Below, in pieces: positions 1-9,486 of a DNA stretch of 64,000 nt. This DNA comes from an uncultured Desulfobacter sp. (GTDB lineage Bacteria; Desulfobacterota; Desulfobacteria; Desulfobacterales; Desulfobacteraceae): contig NZ_OY762929.1 of assembly GCF_963666675.1 (NCBI RefSeq), positions 1,674,001 to 1,738,000 on the forward strand, written 5' to 3'. How positions within the stretch are numbered: the stretch's first letter is position 1; each line of letters opens with the position of its first letter. The notes below the pieces were generated by a model. It was not told where the DNA came from, ran no database searches, and was given only the letters and a program-made list of their open reading frames with translations. Made by a program: the position numbers and the translations under genes.

Positions 1-1
1 C

Positions 2-640
2 CATATTCTGGGTGAAAAAATACAACTTCTCTTTGATGTATTTTCCGCCGGGCTTTTGGACCAGGAAAAGGCAAGGGAGCGCCTTTCCGACCTTGAAGGC
101 AATGCCCGGCGTTTAAGGGTTATCGTTGATAATTCGGTTGCCGGAGCCGTCTCCGCCCTTCGCAGGGAAATTGAGGCCAATCTGAAGAATGCATTCCTCA
201 AGGACAGCGAAAATATTACGAAACTTGTGACGGAATTTATCCGGGAGGCCACAATTGATTCACAACCTTACAGGACCGGGGTGGACACAACGGGGTTCAA
301 GCAGATTCTTTATATGATGTTCCAGGACTTCAAGCGTGAGCTTGATCTTTTTATCCTTGAACAGGTGACCCCGGAACTAAAACAGCTGGTGGGCATTCAG
401 GAGGGCCGCATCGCGTCCTATTTTAAATCCCTTCTGGATTCATACCGCATCGATTATGTCACCATGGCTGTCCCGGGGGAGCGGGAGGACGGCCGTCTCT
501 CCCTTGAGCTGATCAAAGAAGAGGAAGAGTATTCCAAGGGGGCCGACCTTGAAAACATCAAGAAAATCCTTGGTCTGCATTTGCCGGCCCAAATCTTTTG
601 GGTGCGGCTCTTTTACGACATGTCTGACCAAAGCTGGTAG
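2..640 (+). pseudogene. dynamin-like GTPase family protein, C-terminal part, 5' piece of a gene split by an insertion sequence
   Basis: The reading frame is already open at base 2, so the true start lies left of the window. The visible protein is long, charged and helical, with many Leu/Glu heptads, like the stalk region of bacterial dynamin-like proteins; the GTPase domain would lie upstream and is not seen. Native coding sequence ends at about 599; codons 600-640 read into the insertion sequence. Joining base 599 to base 3321 (removing the element and one target copy) restores the frame through ...LPAQIF-SPEYTRTM... to a stop at 3781. The split is seen directly; the family assignment is an inference from composition. 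It could be another coiled-coil protein. Confidence 0.55.
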
Positions 641-668
641 TCATGATATTTGCCATTCTTTGCCAGCA

Positions 669-2240
669 TTACTTGATCACTTTTAGATGCCCCCGTCGTT
701 TCGGTGAAGGTTTTGGTAGCTTTGTAGCCGGAACCTCACCATGTTGATAAAGAGCCCGGTGATTACGTTCGTATTCGCAGGCTTCATGAAAATTCCAATA
801 CTCATCAAAATCGTTACTACTCCGCAAGGCACGCAGACGCAACACTGCTTCAGCACTGGACAACCGCCATTTGGCACCAGTTATATCCATTCGGTCCTTT
901 ACAAGATGACGACATGCGCCCTCAATAACTCCTGTGGCAATAGGGAGGCCAAGGTCAAGATAATGATGGTATTCAAGGTACGGTGCTTTATTTTTCAAAT
1001 ACGTTGCGCAGGCTTCTACAGGTTTACGTTGTTTGTCTGTAAATTTTTTTAATGTAGCACTTCTACGCATCCCCCCTGCCATCAATCCGGCCTTGCCATC
1101 GAGTACTTTAGCCAAGCGGTACTGGACCCATTTTTCAAGCTCCGGGCCGGATTTGGGATGAAATGCCCTGCCAGCTTTCCAGAGGTATTCAATAACATGA
1201 ATAATATCAACAATGATCGTAAGGGCCACATTTTGTCTTTTGGCCATACGTTTCAGGATTCGTAGTTGTTGATTTTCGCCGTCCACTAAGGCAACCCAAT
1301 GTTTTTCGTGGTTGGGATCACGGTGGGAGGCCTCAGAAAAGGCCGATGCAATGACCTGCTCGGCTGATTTTTCAAGGCTTGCCCATACACGCTTTTGTTC
1401 CGGGTGAGGGCTTGTTTTTGTATTCGACTTGTCATTCCCCGGAAGCAAGTCTTGGGGCGTACGTTTAAACGTATCTATAGTATATACAGCGGCAACGGTT
1501 GCCATTCGCTTGGCATTTTTCTTTTCCCCTTTGGATAGCCGGCTTTCCATCTGAGGCTTTCGTTTCCGGGCAGCTTTCCGGGTTTGTTCCCGCAGGTCCT
1601 GCTCATGCATTACCACGCCCTTACCATCGGTGGTGATTACCAGTATTGGACCAGTAACTGTCTCATCCGCCGGGCTGCATTGCCGTATTTCATAAAATGC
1701 GTCAAAATCCCGAGCTGCTCGCTGTGTTAACTCTTCTACCTGACGTTTGGGAATATCGGCTCCAGTGGTTTTCTTGATCGTTTCGACAGTCTCGTCAAAA
1801 GAACTCTTTGAAGCGTTTTCAGCCACACGGCGACGAAGTTCGAGGGAATAAAGTTCTGGGGGAAGATTCAATCGGGCATCCAACGGGTGCAAACTTGCCA
1901 CGCCCTTGTTTCCATATCCGGCACGACTTTCCGATACCGTTCCAAATACGGTTTCGATTTTTCGATCCTGTGGCCTCACTTTCGGTCGAACAATGCCATC
2001 GGCTCCACAGACCGGCTCTTCACAATGACTGGGACCGAGCTTGTCTAAATGTTCCTGAAGCAGGATGCGCATCAGCTCACGTCCTCGTTTTTCAAGTTCT
2101 TGTTCCAAATCACTGAGTTTCACTGAATGATTCTCCTTGGAATTAAGAAAATTGACAATATCATCATAGCATTTTTGCCCCGGATCAATGACGGGGGAAG
2201 GTAAATGCTCCACAGCAGAAAGGGAAACCGCTGGATTCAT
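669..2240 (-). CDS. ISKra4-family transposase
   Basis: 523 residues, the length normal for this family. The protein has an N-terminal helical part, a central acidic region with VITTDGKG and VALVDGEN, a downstream IIVDIIHVIEYLWKAGR helix, and a C-terminal block with GVIEGACRHLVKDRMDITGA followed by W-R-L. This layout is characteristic of ISKra4 DDE transposases: aspartates in the first two motifs and the late glutamate in IEGACR are the likely catalytic residues. The start overlaps the stop of the upstream DruA-like gene by four bases (ATGA), so the two are translationally coupled. It is identical to the protein at 26593-28164, and the uninterrupted frame suggests it is active. Confidence 0.93.
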   Translation of the reverse strand: MNPAVSLSAVEHLPSPVIDPGQKCYDDIVNFLNSKENHSVKLSDLEQELEKRGRELMRILLQEHLDKLGPSHCEEPVCGADGIVRPKVRPQDRKIETVFGTVSESRAGYGNKGVASLHPLDARLNLPPELYSLELRRRVAENASKSSFDETVETIKKTTGADIPKRQVEELTQRAARDFDAFYEIRQCSPADETVTGPILVITTDGKGVVMHEQDLREQTRKAARKRKPQMESRLSKGEKKNAKRMATVAAVYTIDTFKRTPQDLLPGNDKSNTKTSPHPEQKRVWASLEKSAEQVIASAFSEASHRDPNHEKHWVALVDGENQQLRILKRMAKRQNVALTIIVDIIHVIEYLWKAGRAFHPKSGPELEKWVQYRLAKVLDGKAGLMAGGMRRSATLKKFTDKQRKPVEACATYLKNKAPYLEYHHYLDLGLPIATGVIEGACRHLVKDRMDITGAKWRLSSAEAVLRLRALRSSNDFDEYWNFHEACEYERNHRALYQHGEVPATKLPKPSPKRRGHLKVIK

Positions 2241-3124
2241 ATCCCCTCCCTGAGTTGGTGAACAGCATCTTTTTCCAGTGGATATACTAATATGGTTTTT
2301 ACATCAGCGCCATGACGTTTGCCGAATCGGTCCATGCGCCCACGACCAGTGGTTTTCCCCAACTCAATCCAGGTCGATGCCCGATAACAGCCACCGTGGA
2401 ATTGTTGTCGATCCACAAATGTCTCTACCAGCATGGGTTTAAGACCATACTGCTGTTCCCAATCATCTCTGAGTTCCCGGAGACTACATGACAGTATCAT
2501 GCTCGCTAAATTTTGGATGGGAGCAAGGATCAGAAAACGGCTGTTGTTCACCACCTTTTGTAGAGCGACCTTACGCCTTTCATCTGTCCAACCGATCCAT
2601 TCATCGCGAGCACGCATCCGCCAGGCAGGGCTTGAGAACTGGATGCACCCCACAATTTCTCGATGGGGACGGTTTACATAAATCAGATACTGCAATCTGG
2701 CGCCAAAAGGCATTGCATATCCCAGGTAATGATGGCGACCGATGAGTTCCTTAAACAGATCCCTCTGCTCTCGATTCTGAACCCGCTGTATCTCAAGAGG
2801 TGTAAATTCTTCTACGCTGCCACGCAAAGTGCTGTGGGGTTGCTTACAGGGTGTTTGGGGAATACTCTTGTGAAAAACGATCTTTGTTTGTTGTTTCTTT
2901 TCAGGAAGGGTTAGAGCTCCCTTGGCCTCTAAAAGCTCCAAAAAATCACTACATTCCCGGACTTTTAGCCGATCATTAGGGCGTTTCCATTCCAGAAGTT
3001 CGCATACGGTATGTGCCAGTTCTCGTCGGCTAAGGCCTCCACAGGTAGCAACGACTTCCTGGATTAATGCGATTTCTTTACCGGTAAACTTTCGACCACA
3101 AAAGGTTTGTTGCTTGATTTGCAT
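2237..3124 (-). CDS. DUF4338 / DruA-like protein encoded in the insertion sequence
   Basis: 295 residues. The C-terminal two thirds carry the DUF4338 signature: GRHHYLGYAMPFGARLQYLIY, then IVGCIQFSSPAWRMRARDEWIGW, the NNSRFLILP-like stretch NNSRFLILAPIQNLAS, and a late ETFVDRQQFHGGCYRASTW motif. DUF4338 is the DruA family, named after the Druantia anti-phage system, but here the gene is the first of two inside an insertion sequence and none of the DruB-E partners are present. Its function in transposition is unknown. The residues before about 95 look like a small winged-helix or helix-turn-helix region (inference). An RBS-like gggaggtag precedes the ATG. Confidence 0.88.
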   Translation of the reverse strand: MQIKQQTFCGRKFTGKEIALIQEVVATCGGLSRRELAHTVCELLEWKRPNDRLKVRECSDFLELLEAKGALTLPEKKQQTKIVFHKSIPQTPCKQPHSTLRGSVEEFTPLEIQRVQNREQRDLFKELIGRHHYLGYAMPFGARLQYLIYVNRPHREIVGCIQFSSPAWRMRARDEWIGWTDERRKVALQKVVNNSRFLILAPIQNLASMILSCSLRELRDDWEQQYGLKPMLVETFVDRQQFHGGCYRASTWIELGKTTGRGRMDRFGKRHGADVKTILVYPLEKDAVHQLREGI

Positions 3125-3311
3125 GTCATCTACCTCCCGCTATTCTTTCATAACGGAATTATGACTCGCTGTCCAGGAAATTTTTGCAATTTACATCAGA
3201 TAGTCACTGACAAATGAATTATCTTGCTGGAAAGCAGCATAAAAATAAGACTAACAACCCTGAACACCTTTAATGACCATGGCTTTCATATGTTTCAAAA
3301 GAGCCGCACCC

Positions 3312-3781
3312 AAATCTTTTCGCCTGAATACACCCGGACGATGCAGGCCAATGCCGTAACTGATTTCAGCTTTCACTCATTGGTTCTGTTTGTATCCGCC
3401 ATGATGGACAAACATGTACGATTTTCATTTACGCCCGGGCTTGACAGGGCTGCCGGCAGAATAAAGAAGAAAACGATAGTCCTCATGCAGCGGCAGATCA
3501 AAGCGTACCACAGCAGTTTGACCCAGGACTATTTTTTTCCTCTGATCGACGCGGTCACCCGGGATTTTAAAGATAAAATTCTTCAACGATTTACCATGTA
3601 TGAAACCTTGAACAAGGATATGGATGCGCTTTTCTGTCTCAAACAGGAGGAGAAAAACCAGCACCTTGTCATGGTAAAAAAAGCCAAAAACGATATCCTC
3701 AGGATACGTGCGCTTCTGGATGAATTCAGTATGGATATCGGTACCCATGCCTTTGAGTGTGCCGCAGAACCCGCCTTGTAG
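3312..3781 (+). pseudogene. 3' piece of the split dynamin-like gene
   Basis: This starts in the second copy of the 9-bp target duplication (3312-3320) and continues the frame of the piece ending at 599. It encodes SPEYTRTMQANAVTDFSFHS and on to a stop at 3781, about 153 codons. Residues are mostly helical and charged. The apparent ATG-started frame at 3224 begins inside the insertion sequence and is not native. The restored product has about 352 residues within the window. Confidence 0.6.
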
Positions 3782-3879
3782 CAGACACGCCGTTCGATCT
3801 AATATTCCTTTTATTCCCATTGCGTTTCTTGGTATAGTACCATTGATAATTTACAAGAGAGATGTAACATAAGGATACC

Positions 3880-4710
3880 ATGGGTGTTTTAACTAAAATA
3901 GTGTCAGGCGGACAGACCGGGGCGGACCGTGCCGCTTTGGATGCCGCCATAAAATTCAATGTTCCCCATGGCGGGTGGATTACCAAAGGCCGGAAAACAG
4001 AATCCGGACCATTGCCTGATTTTTATAATTTACAGGAGATGAATACCCGGGATTATCCGGCCCGGACCCGGCAGAATATACTTGATTCCGACGGCACGGT
4101 TATTATTGCCCGGGGGGCTTTGACCGGTGGGTCAGCCCTGACCTATGCAGTTGCAACCAAAGCCGACCGGTGGGTCTGCACAATAAACCTGCTGGAACAG
4201 GATATTTTTGAAGCGGCATTGACCCTTCATGCCTTTATTGTGGAGCAGGACATCCGCGTGCTGAACGTTGCAGGGCCAAGGGCAAGCAATGACCCTGATA
4301 TCTATTACGATGTTAAAGCCATTGTCTCGGCGGTTTTGTATCTGGATTTTCTTGAGGCCGAAGAAGAGGCCTGGTCCACCGAGCAGATGATTGATGCCGG
4401 GTTTGAATTCCCTAAATCCATCACCCATATGGATCAGGCCCTCCAAGCCCTTGAACAAAGTTTGACATTAAGGGGAAAGACCATTATTGCCAGAAGTGAG
4501 GCCCATCAAATGGCCGATATCTATTTTACCCTGCTTGAATATGTGCAGTTATCCCTTGATCTGGTTGATAAAGATTCAGATCTGTTCAAGGCGCTTGCCA
4601 AGGGCAGGGCGCTGAGGGATTATACGCCTGAAGATGCGGTGATGGAACTTTTGAAAACGCTTAAAACTCAATTGGCAGATAATTTTCAACTCCGGGTGGT
4701 GTCGTCATGA
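3880..4710 (+). CDS. YpsA-like putative molybdenum carrier protein with a C-terminal extension
   Basis: 276 residues. The first about 150 residues match the putative molybdenum carrier (YpsA/TIGR00725-like Rossmann) family. The N-terminus is IVSGGQTGADRAALDAA, then VPHGGWITKGRKTE, a DGTVIIARG strand and a GGSALT loop, the usual ligand-binding glycine-rich turns. The C-terminal about 120 residues are acidic and helical and are not part of that domain. An RBS is weak (ataaggat). The gene overlaps the rhomboid gene by four bases (ATGA), so they are probably cotranscribed. Actual cargo binding is not shown by sequence. Confidence 0.8.
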   Translation: MGVLTKIVSGGQTGADRAALDAAIKFNVPHGGWITKGRKTESGPLPDFYNLQEMNTRDYPARTRQNILDSDGTVIIARGALTGGSALTYAVATKADRWVCTINLLEQDIFEAALTLHAFIVEQDIRVLNVAGPRASNDPDIYYDVKAIVSAVLYLDFLEAEEEAWSTEQMIDAGFEFPKSITHMDQALQALEQSLTLRGKTIIARSEAHQMADIYFTLLEYVQLSLDLVDKDSDLFKALAKGRALRDYTPEDAVMELLKTLKTQLADNFQLRVVSS

Positions 4711-5684
4711 TTCCATTAAGGGACGAACAGGAAACCACAAGCTGTGCCGTGGCAACCTGCAGCATTATCGGTATCACCACGCTGGTTTTTGTCTGGCAGT
4801 TGATTATGGGCATGGATAATCAGGCCGTTTCCTACACCTTCGGTTTTGTCCCTGCCAAATATACCGCGACGCAGATGGCGGCGCATTTTTCCTGGCTGAA
4901 CAAGGTGTACTCACCGTTTACCTATATTTTTCTACACGGTGGTTTCTGGCATTTTATCGGCAATATGTGGTTCTTATATATTTTCGGTGACAACATTGAA
5001 GAAAAGTTGGGGCCGTTCCGGTTTGTGGGATTTTATCTGGTTTGCGGACTTTTGGCCGCATTCTTCCATTTTTTGCTCAACCATTCATCGGTTGTGCCTA
5101 CCATTGGGGCAAGCGGTGCCATTGCCGGGGTGATGGGCGCTTATTTTCTTCTCCATCCGGGCAATAAAATTCTCACCCTGGTTCCCATTTTGATTTTTCC
5201 TTTGTTTGTCAGGATACCTGCGTTTGTTTTTCTAGGGATCTGGTTCCTTATCCAATTCGTTAATGCCACAGGTCCGGGGGCCGGTGCCGGTGTTGCCTGG
5301 TGGGCCCACATCGGCGGTTTTCTTACGGGGATGATCCTCATTGGTGTGAATAAAAAACTGCCCAAGGCCGGATTCAGCGAAAAATTTGACAGGTTCACCG
5401 TCAAAAAACACAGCCCACGGCTTCACGTGATCACCCCCGAAGCAAACCCGTCTGGCGGGTCTGATCTCTACGGCACCATTGCATTGACCTCCCTTGAAGC
5501 ACTCACCGGTACCAAAAAACTTGTCACCATTCCCTGGGGCTTTAAAAAGTCTGTTTATAGGGTGGTGGTGCCCCCGGGTATCCGGCGCGGTGCCATGCTG
5601 CGGCTTAAAGGGATGGGTAAATCCGTTCCGGGTATGCCCCGGGGAGATTTGTTACTGCGCGTAGACATTAAAAATGCCATTTAA
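4707..5684 (+). CDS. rhomboid-family intramembrane serine protease with DnaJ-like C-terminal domain
   Basis: 325 residues. Membrane helices run from about residue 17 to 215. The rhomboid catalytic motif GASGAIAGVMGAY places the nucleophile at Ser136, with the partner histidine in WWAHIGGFLTGM at His201. The HFIGNMWFLYIFG motif near residue 82 is the conserved His-Asn helix. From about residue 255 the sequence changes to a soluble domain (LYGTIALTSLEALTGTKK, then VVVPPGIRRGAMLRLKGMG, then GDLLLRVDI). This follows the DnaJ C-terminal substrate-binding fold. The fusion suggests that the protease carries its own client-binding domain (inference). It overlaps ydbH-like by eleven bases. Confidence 0.88.
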   Translation: MIPLRDEQETTSCAVATCSIIGITTLVFVWQLIMGMDNQAVSYTFGFVPAKYTATQMAAHFSWLNKVYSPFTYIFLHGGFWHFIGNMWFLYIFGDNIEEKLGPFRFVGFYLVCGLLAAFFHFLLNHSSVVPTIGASGAIAGVMGAYFLLHPGNKILTLVPILIFPLFVRIPAFVFLGIWFLIQFVNATGPGAGAGVAWWAHIGGFLTGMILIGVNKKLPKAGFSEKFDRFTVKKHSPRLHVITPEANPSGGSDLYGTIALTSLEALTGTKKLVTIPWGFKKSVYRVVVPPGIRRGAMLRLKGMGKSVPGMPRGDLLLRVDIKNAI

Positions 5685-8178
5685 AACGATTCTAAAAATT
5701 TTATTGCCTGGGTGCCTGTTCCTTGTGGCGGGTATTCTGTGCCTTATTATTTTCCTCCCCGGCATTGCAACGCATTGGGTCCGTTCAGCCATTGACCCGC
5801 TGCCGGGGAACCTGCCCCTTGATTTTACAATTTCCCATGTGGGAGTCAATTGGACCCGGATCAGTGACATTTCCCTGGGAGAGGATGTGCAACTGGACAC
5901 CATGCGGTTTGATTACCACATGGATAAAAAAAATATTGTCACTGTTGACAGGTGCATTATCTCCGGGCTTAGTCTTCACGTTTATCTGGATGAAAAGAAC
6001 AATGTCCGGTGCTGCGGCTTTTCCATTCCCCAGGAAAAAGATGCACCTTCTTCTGCGCCTGCCTTTGATCGCACTGCTTTGGAATCCTATATTCGATATC
6101 TTCCGGCACAGGTTGTTTTAAAAAACAGTACCATCGTTATTGACAATGGAAAAGACCGGTTTGATATCCCGGTGGCGGCAGAGGGCCGCCTGGACCGTGA
6201 AACGCTTTTGGGGAACGTCAAACTGTCCATTTTCCCCATGAATCAAAAGATTTTACTTGGTGCCACGGGCCATATTTTAGACGGTCCAGTCGAGATGAAA
6301 ATGTCGGGAGATCATATTTATCCTGAACTGCTTTTCGCCATGATGCCGGGCGGCGGTCAGGGATTGGGTACATGTTACGGGCCTGTAAATTTTGCAATCG
6401 AAACAAAAGATTTTTCAACCTTTCATGTCGAACTAAATGATCTGGACCTTGCTCCCGATCCCCATTTCAAATTCAACTTCCCTAAAGTTGACGGTACGCT
6501 GACTGCTGATAACGCAGTGCTGTTACTGAAGGCCAACGGACCCGTACAGATCAGAAGTCCAGGGATGGATTTGGGTCTGTTCGACTTTCAAATTTCATCC
6601 CGGATTACTTCCGAAACCATGGATCAATTTTCTTTAACAGTTCAAAATAAACCGACCAACGCCTGGCTCATTAAGCCGGAAATTATGGCACTGCCCTTGT
6701 CCGCGGCGGATTCTTTCCAGAAAATTAAACTTTTTGCCCCCCGGTTCAAATTGCGGGTTTCGGGCGATCTTGATCACCAGACGGGCACGCTGGCATTTTC
6801 CGGAAAAAGCCTTGAATCTTCGGGAAGTGGCAAAGCAAAACTGGATGCTGCCGGGTTGGACCTCAACATTCAATTTAACGGCAACCTTAAAGGTCATGAG
6901 ACGTTAGCGTATGGCAAGTTGAATGCCCGGATTGATAAATTGGCCTTTAAACAAAACAATTCAGGGGTCCGGGCCAAAGGGGTTTATGTTGAACTGCCCG
7001 GAACCTATCCGTTTAAAGGTACGAAGGGATTCGGCCGGGTCGGGGCAAGTCAAATCATTGTGCAGGATAAGGTTCGCGCCGCCGTCTCTGCCAAAGTCGC
7101 CCAGGCATCCGATTTTGCCGTGGATATAGCGGGAACGGTAACGTCTACCCAGGTGCCGGGGCTGGTCGTTGATTTTTCCACCAGAGCAGGTCTTGAGGCG
7201 TCCATGGCTCCGTTTGCAAAAGGGAAAATGCACACCAATCAGTTTTCCATCAGCCAGGATACGGTGATTCCGTTCGTACCCGCCATATCCGGGATTTATG
7301 ACTTTAAATTTGACATCTCGGCCCAGTCGGATTTTTCCTATGCACATCAGGCGATAAAATCTTCTGCCGATATCCAGGTCTCCAACGGCACGATAAATTT
7401 TGTTGAATCCGGGTTTACGGTTTCGGGTATATCTACGGACATGCATTTTAATGACTTGATGGTTCCTGAAACCCTGCCGGGCCAGTATTTGAGTATCGAC
7501 CGATTTGATGCCGGCCGGTTTAACTGCAATAACGCCAGAATACGATTCAGCCTTGAAGACGGAAGGTTTATCAACGTTGAAAATTTGAAATTTAACTGGT
7601 GCAATGGTATTGTCTCCACAGAAGCGTTCCGGCTGCCTTCGGACGATGGCATCATAGATATCACCTTGTATTGTGACCGGCTTGGGATGGAAGATCTCTT
7701 TTATCAGCTTGACGCCTTTGACGCAGAAGGGGACGGCACCCTGAGCGGGCGTATCCCGGTGGTTGTGAAAAATACCAAAATCGGTTTTGACGACGGCTTT
7801 CTGTTTTCCACACCCGGGCAGGGGGGGCGGATTTTTATCCGGAACCTGGATAAAATGCTTGTGGGGATTCCGAAGAATACCAGGGAATATGCACAGCTGG
7901 ATCTTGCCGGAGAAGCATTAAAAAATTTTGAATACAAGTGGGTGACCCTTAAACTCAATTCCCATGGGGAGACACTTGCCGTAAACATGCAGCTTGATGG
8001 AAAGCCGTTATCCAGTTTACCCTTTGAGTATAATCGGAACCTGAACAGTTTTATCCGCATTGGTGCAAAAAGCCCCGGATCAAATTTCCAGGGCATAAAA
8101 TTAAACGTTAATTTAAACCTGCCGTTTAACCAGGTAATTCAATTTGGTAATAATCTAAAGCGTATTATAAATCCTTAA
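5674..8178 (+). CDS. ydbH: YdbH-like intermembrane phospholipid transport protein (AsmA-like)
   Basis: 834 residues, close to the size of E. coli YdbH. One N-terminal membrane helix (residues about 4-25) anchors the protein in the inner membrane. The rest is a long run of beta-strand repeats typical of AsmA-like bridge proteins, with a conserved C-terminal segment containing NLNLPFNQVIQFG. YdbH, together with the lipoprotein YnbE and the small protein YdbL, is known to move phospholipids between inner and outer membranes; here the genes follow in the same order 3' of this one (15-bp gap, then a one-base overlap). Product identity rests on length, architecture and this gene order. Confidence 0.85.
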   Translation: MPFKTILKILLPGCLFLVAGILCLIIFLPGIATHWVRSAIDPLPGNLPLDFTISHVGVNWTRISDISLGEDVQLDTMRFDYHMDKKNIVTVDRCIISGLSLHVYLDEKNNVRCCGFSIPQEKDAPSSAPAFDRTALESYIRYLPAQVVLKNSTIVIDNGKDRFDIPVAAEGRLDRETLLGNVKLSIFPMNQKILLGATGHILDGPVEMKMSGDHIYPELLFAMMPGGGQGLGTCYGPVNFAIETKDFSTFHVELNDLDLAPDPHFKFNFPKVDGTLTADNAVLLLKANGPVQIRSPGMDLGLFDFQISSRITSETMDQFSLTVQNKPTNAWLIKPEIMALPLSAADSFQKIKLFAPRFKLRVSGDLDHQTGTLAFSGKSLESSGSGKAKLDAAGLDLNIQFNGNLKGHETLAYGKLNARIDKLAFKQNNSGVRAKGVYVELPGTYPFKGTKGFGRVGASQIIVQDKVRAAVSAKVAQASDFAVDIAGTVTSTQVPGLVVDFSTRAGLEASMAPFAKGKMHTNQFSISQDTVIPFVPAISGIYDFKFDISAQSDFSYAHQAIKSSADIQVSNGTINFVESGFTVSGISTDMHFNDLMVPETLPGQYLSIDRFDAGRFNCNNARIRFSLEDGRFINVENLKFNWCNGIVSTEAFRLPSDDGIIDITLYCDRLGMEDLFYQLDAFDAEGDGTLSGRIPVVVKNTKIGFDDGFLFSTPGQGGRIFIRNLDKMLVGIPKNTREYAQLDLAGEALKNFEYKWVTLKLNSHGETLAVNMQLDGKPLSSLPFEYNRNLNSFIRIGAKSPGSNFQGIKLNVNLNLPFNQVIQFGNNLKRIINP

Positions 8179-8192
8179 ACAGTGAGGGTGCC

Positions 8193-8420
8193 ATGCTAAA
8201 ACGATGTGGGACTGTGGGTGTAGGTATTATTTTTCTGACATTGGCCGGTTGCAGCACCAGCCACGAGGTTGACGTCAAACCGGTTGAAATCAAGCCCATT
8301 CATATTACAATTGATGTAAACGTCAAGGTTGATAGAGCCCTGGATGATTTTTTCGGTGATATTGATGCGGCCCAGGAAAAAATTGAACAGAATCACTCTA
8401 AAACGGGAGGAGATGAATAA
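8193..8420 (+). CDS. ynbE: YnbE-like outer-membrane lipoprotein
   Basis: 75 residues. A signal peptide ends in the lipobox LAGC (Cys20), so the mature protein is lipidated. The mature part has HEVDVKPVEIKPIHITIDVNV, a beta-strand-rich segment typical of the YnbE family. It is thought to cap the YdbH strand array at the outer membrane. It lies between ydbH-like and ydbL-like genes, with a GTGAGGGTGCC ribosome-binding region before ATG. Confidence 0.85.
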   Translation: MLKRCGTVGVGIIFLTLAGCSTSHEVDVKPVEIKPIHITIDVNVKVDRALDDFFGDIDAAQEKIEQNHSKTGGDE

Positions 8421-8797
8421 TGAAACCCATTAAATTACTAATGATTACGACCCTTGTCTTGTCCTTTGCTTTTTGTGCAACGGCTTTTGCCGACAGTATT
8501 AAATCACGTATGAAACAACGGTTGCCCCAGATTGTGGATTTAAAAAACAGAGGTATTGTTGGTGAAACCAATACCGGGTACCTGGGATTTGTCACGGCTA
8601 AACGCGCAAAACAGGATGTGGTGGCCGCCGAAAATGAGGACCGCAAGGCCATCTACAACCAGATTGCAACACAGCAGAACGTATCCGTCAAGCTAGTCCA
8701 GAAAAGAAGGGCTGAATCTTTATTTTCAAACGGAACAAAAGGTCATTATTATCAGAATGAGGCCGGTGAATGGATTAAAAAAAGCGGCTTCGATTAA
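8420..8797 (+). CDS. ydbL: YdbL-like periplasmic protein (DUF1318)
   Basis: 125 residues with a Sec signal peptide (hydrophobic residues about 6-22, AFA-D cleavage). The mature protein has the DUF1318 pattern: SRMKQRLPQIVDLKNRGIVGE, then NTGYLGF, then a helical stretch with NEDRKAIYNQIA and a C-terminal YQNEAGEWIKK. YdbL modulates YdbH-YnbE in E. coli. The start ATG overlaps the ynbE stop by one base (TAATG), and GGAGG lies 8-12 bases upstream. Confidence 0.88.
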   Translation: MKPIKLLMITTLVLSFAFCATAFADSIKSRMKQRLPQIVDLKNRGIVGETNTGYLGFVTAKRAKQDVVAAENEDRKAIYNQIATQQNVSVKLVQKRRAESLFSNGTKGHYYQNEAGEWIKKSGFD

Positions 8798-8829
8798 TTC
8801 TAATACGTAAGCCGGAGGATCAATACCAG

Positions 8830-9258
8830 TTATCTGCCGCCCTCCAGCAGGGCGGTCAATTCTTTTTGAATGCAAAAATAGATATCATCGTCGCTGCCGT
8901 AAATATCAATAACGTCTTTGTGATTGATCAAGGTTTCGACCACAAATGCGGTCAGGTAAAGACTGGCAATATTGGGATTTGAAATCAGGGTTCTAAATGG
9001 AGCCACAGCATAGTCAATATCAAAATCCTCGGCCCGGCACAGTTTATCCAGGCAACGCACAATCTGGTTTTCCACGCTGGACTTGCTCACGGTTTCAATG
9101 AGACCTGTCTCAATAAGTTTCATGGAGACTTTGTTGCTGAATGAATCAATGTTATCCCGGATGGCGCTGATGGTTTTAATTCTCTCCCGCTCCTTTGACG
9201 ACTCGATCTTAGAAAGAAGCTTGGATTCCCTATTCCCGGTGTAAAACATTTTTGCCAT
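8830..9258 (-). CDS. hypothetical protein, 142 residues
   Basis: No family is recognised. The protein is helical and charged, with no signal peptide or membrane segment. Its 3' end encodes a GC-rich hairpin (complement of 8837-8855), which may end transcription or protect the mRNA. A run of A/T lies upstream (9260-9480) with no other gene. It is convergent with the ydbL-like gene and lies downstream of the chemoreceptor gene on the same strand. Confidence 0.6.
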   Translation of the reverse strand: MAKMFYTGNRESKLLSKIESSKERERIKTISAIRDNIDSFSNKVSMKLIETGLIETVSKSSVENQIVRCLDKLCRAEDFDIDYAVAPFRTLISNPNIASLYLTAFVVETLINHKDVIDIYGSDDDIYFCIQKELTALLEGGR

Positions 9259-9486
9259 TGATTTATCCTTAAAATAAATAAGCCATTATTTATAAAAAAG
9301 TCTGTGTAAACTACACGGATCTTTCAGTTTCAGTTGTGGGCTGTGTCCGGCTGCTGATATGTCAGGCCAGCCCGCGGCTGTTATAAAAAAAATATTATAT
9401 GACAATTTGGTTGTTGTTTACAAGCACAATTCAAGTGCCGGCAAAAAAACATATCGGTTTGAATATTCCGTAAATCGTAACAGAAA
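9259..9486. other. intergenic AT-rich stretch
   Basis: About 230 bases between the 142-residue gene and the chemoreceptor gene. It contains no credible open reading frame. Poly-A/T tracts on the minus-strand side could hold the promoter of the small gene. Confidence 0.4.

Larger units (their letters stand above)
600..3311 (-). mobile_element. ISKra4-family insertion sequence, copy 1 (2712 bp)
   Basis: The ends are a 15-bp inverted repeat, gggtgcggctctttt at 600-614 and its complement at 3297-3311. It is flanked by a 9-bp direct target duplication, aaatctttt, at 591-599 and 3312-3320. It carries a DUF4338/DruA-like gene and a transposase with overlapping ATGA junction, both on the minus strand. 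The second copy at 25522-28233 has the same length, the same ends and identical encoded proteins. The 9-bp duplication and GGG ends fit what is known of the ISKra4 family. Confidence 0.93.

Noticed and set aside
741..1052. 103-residue plus-strand frame
   Set aside because: Antisense to the transposase; the same shadow appears at the second copy.
2237..3124. Druantia defence system
   Set aside because: Only a DruA-like gene is present, coupled to a transposase; no DruB-E or DruH genes are seen.
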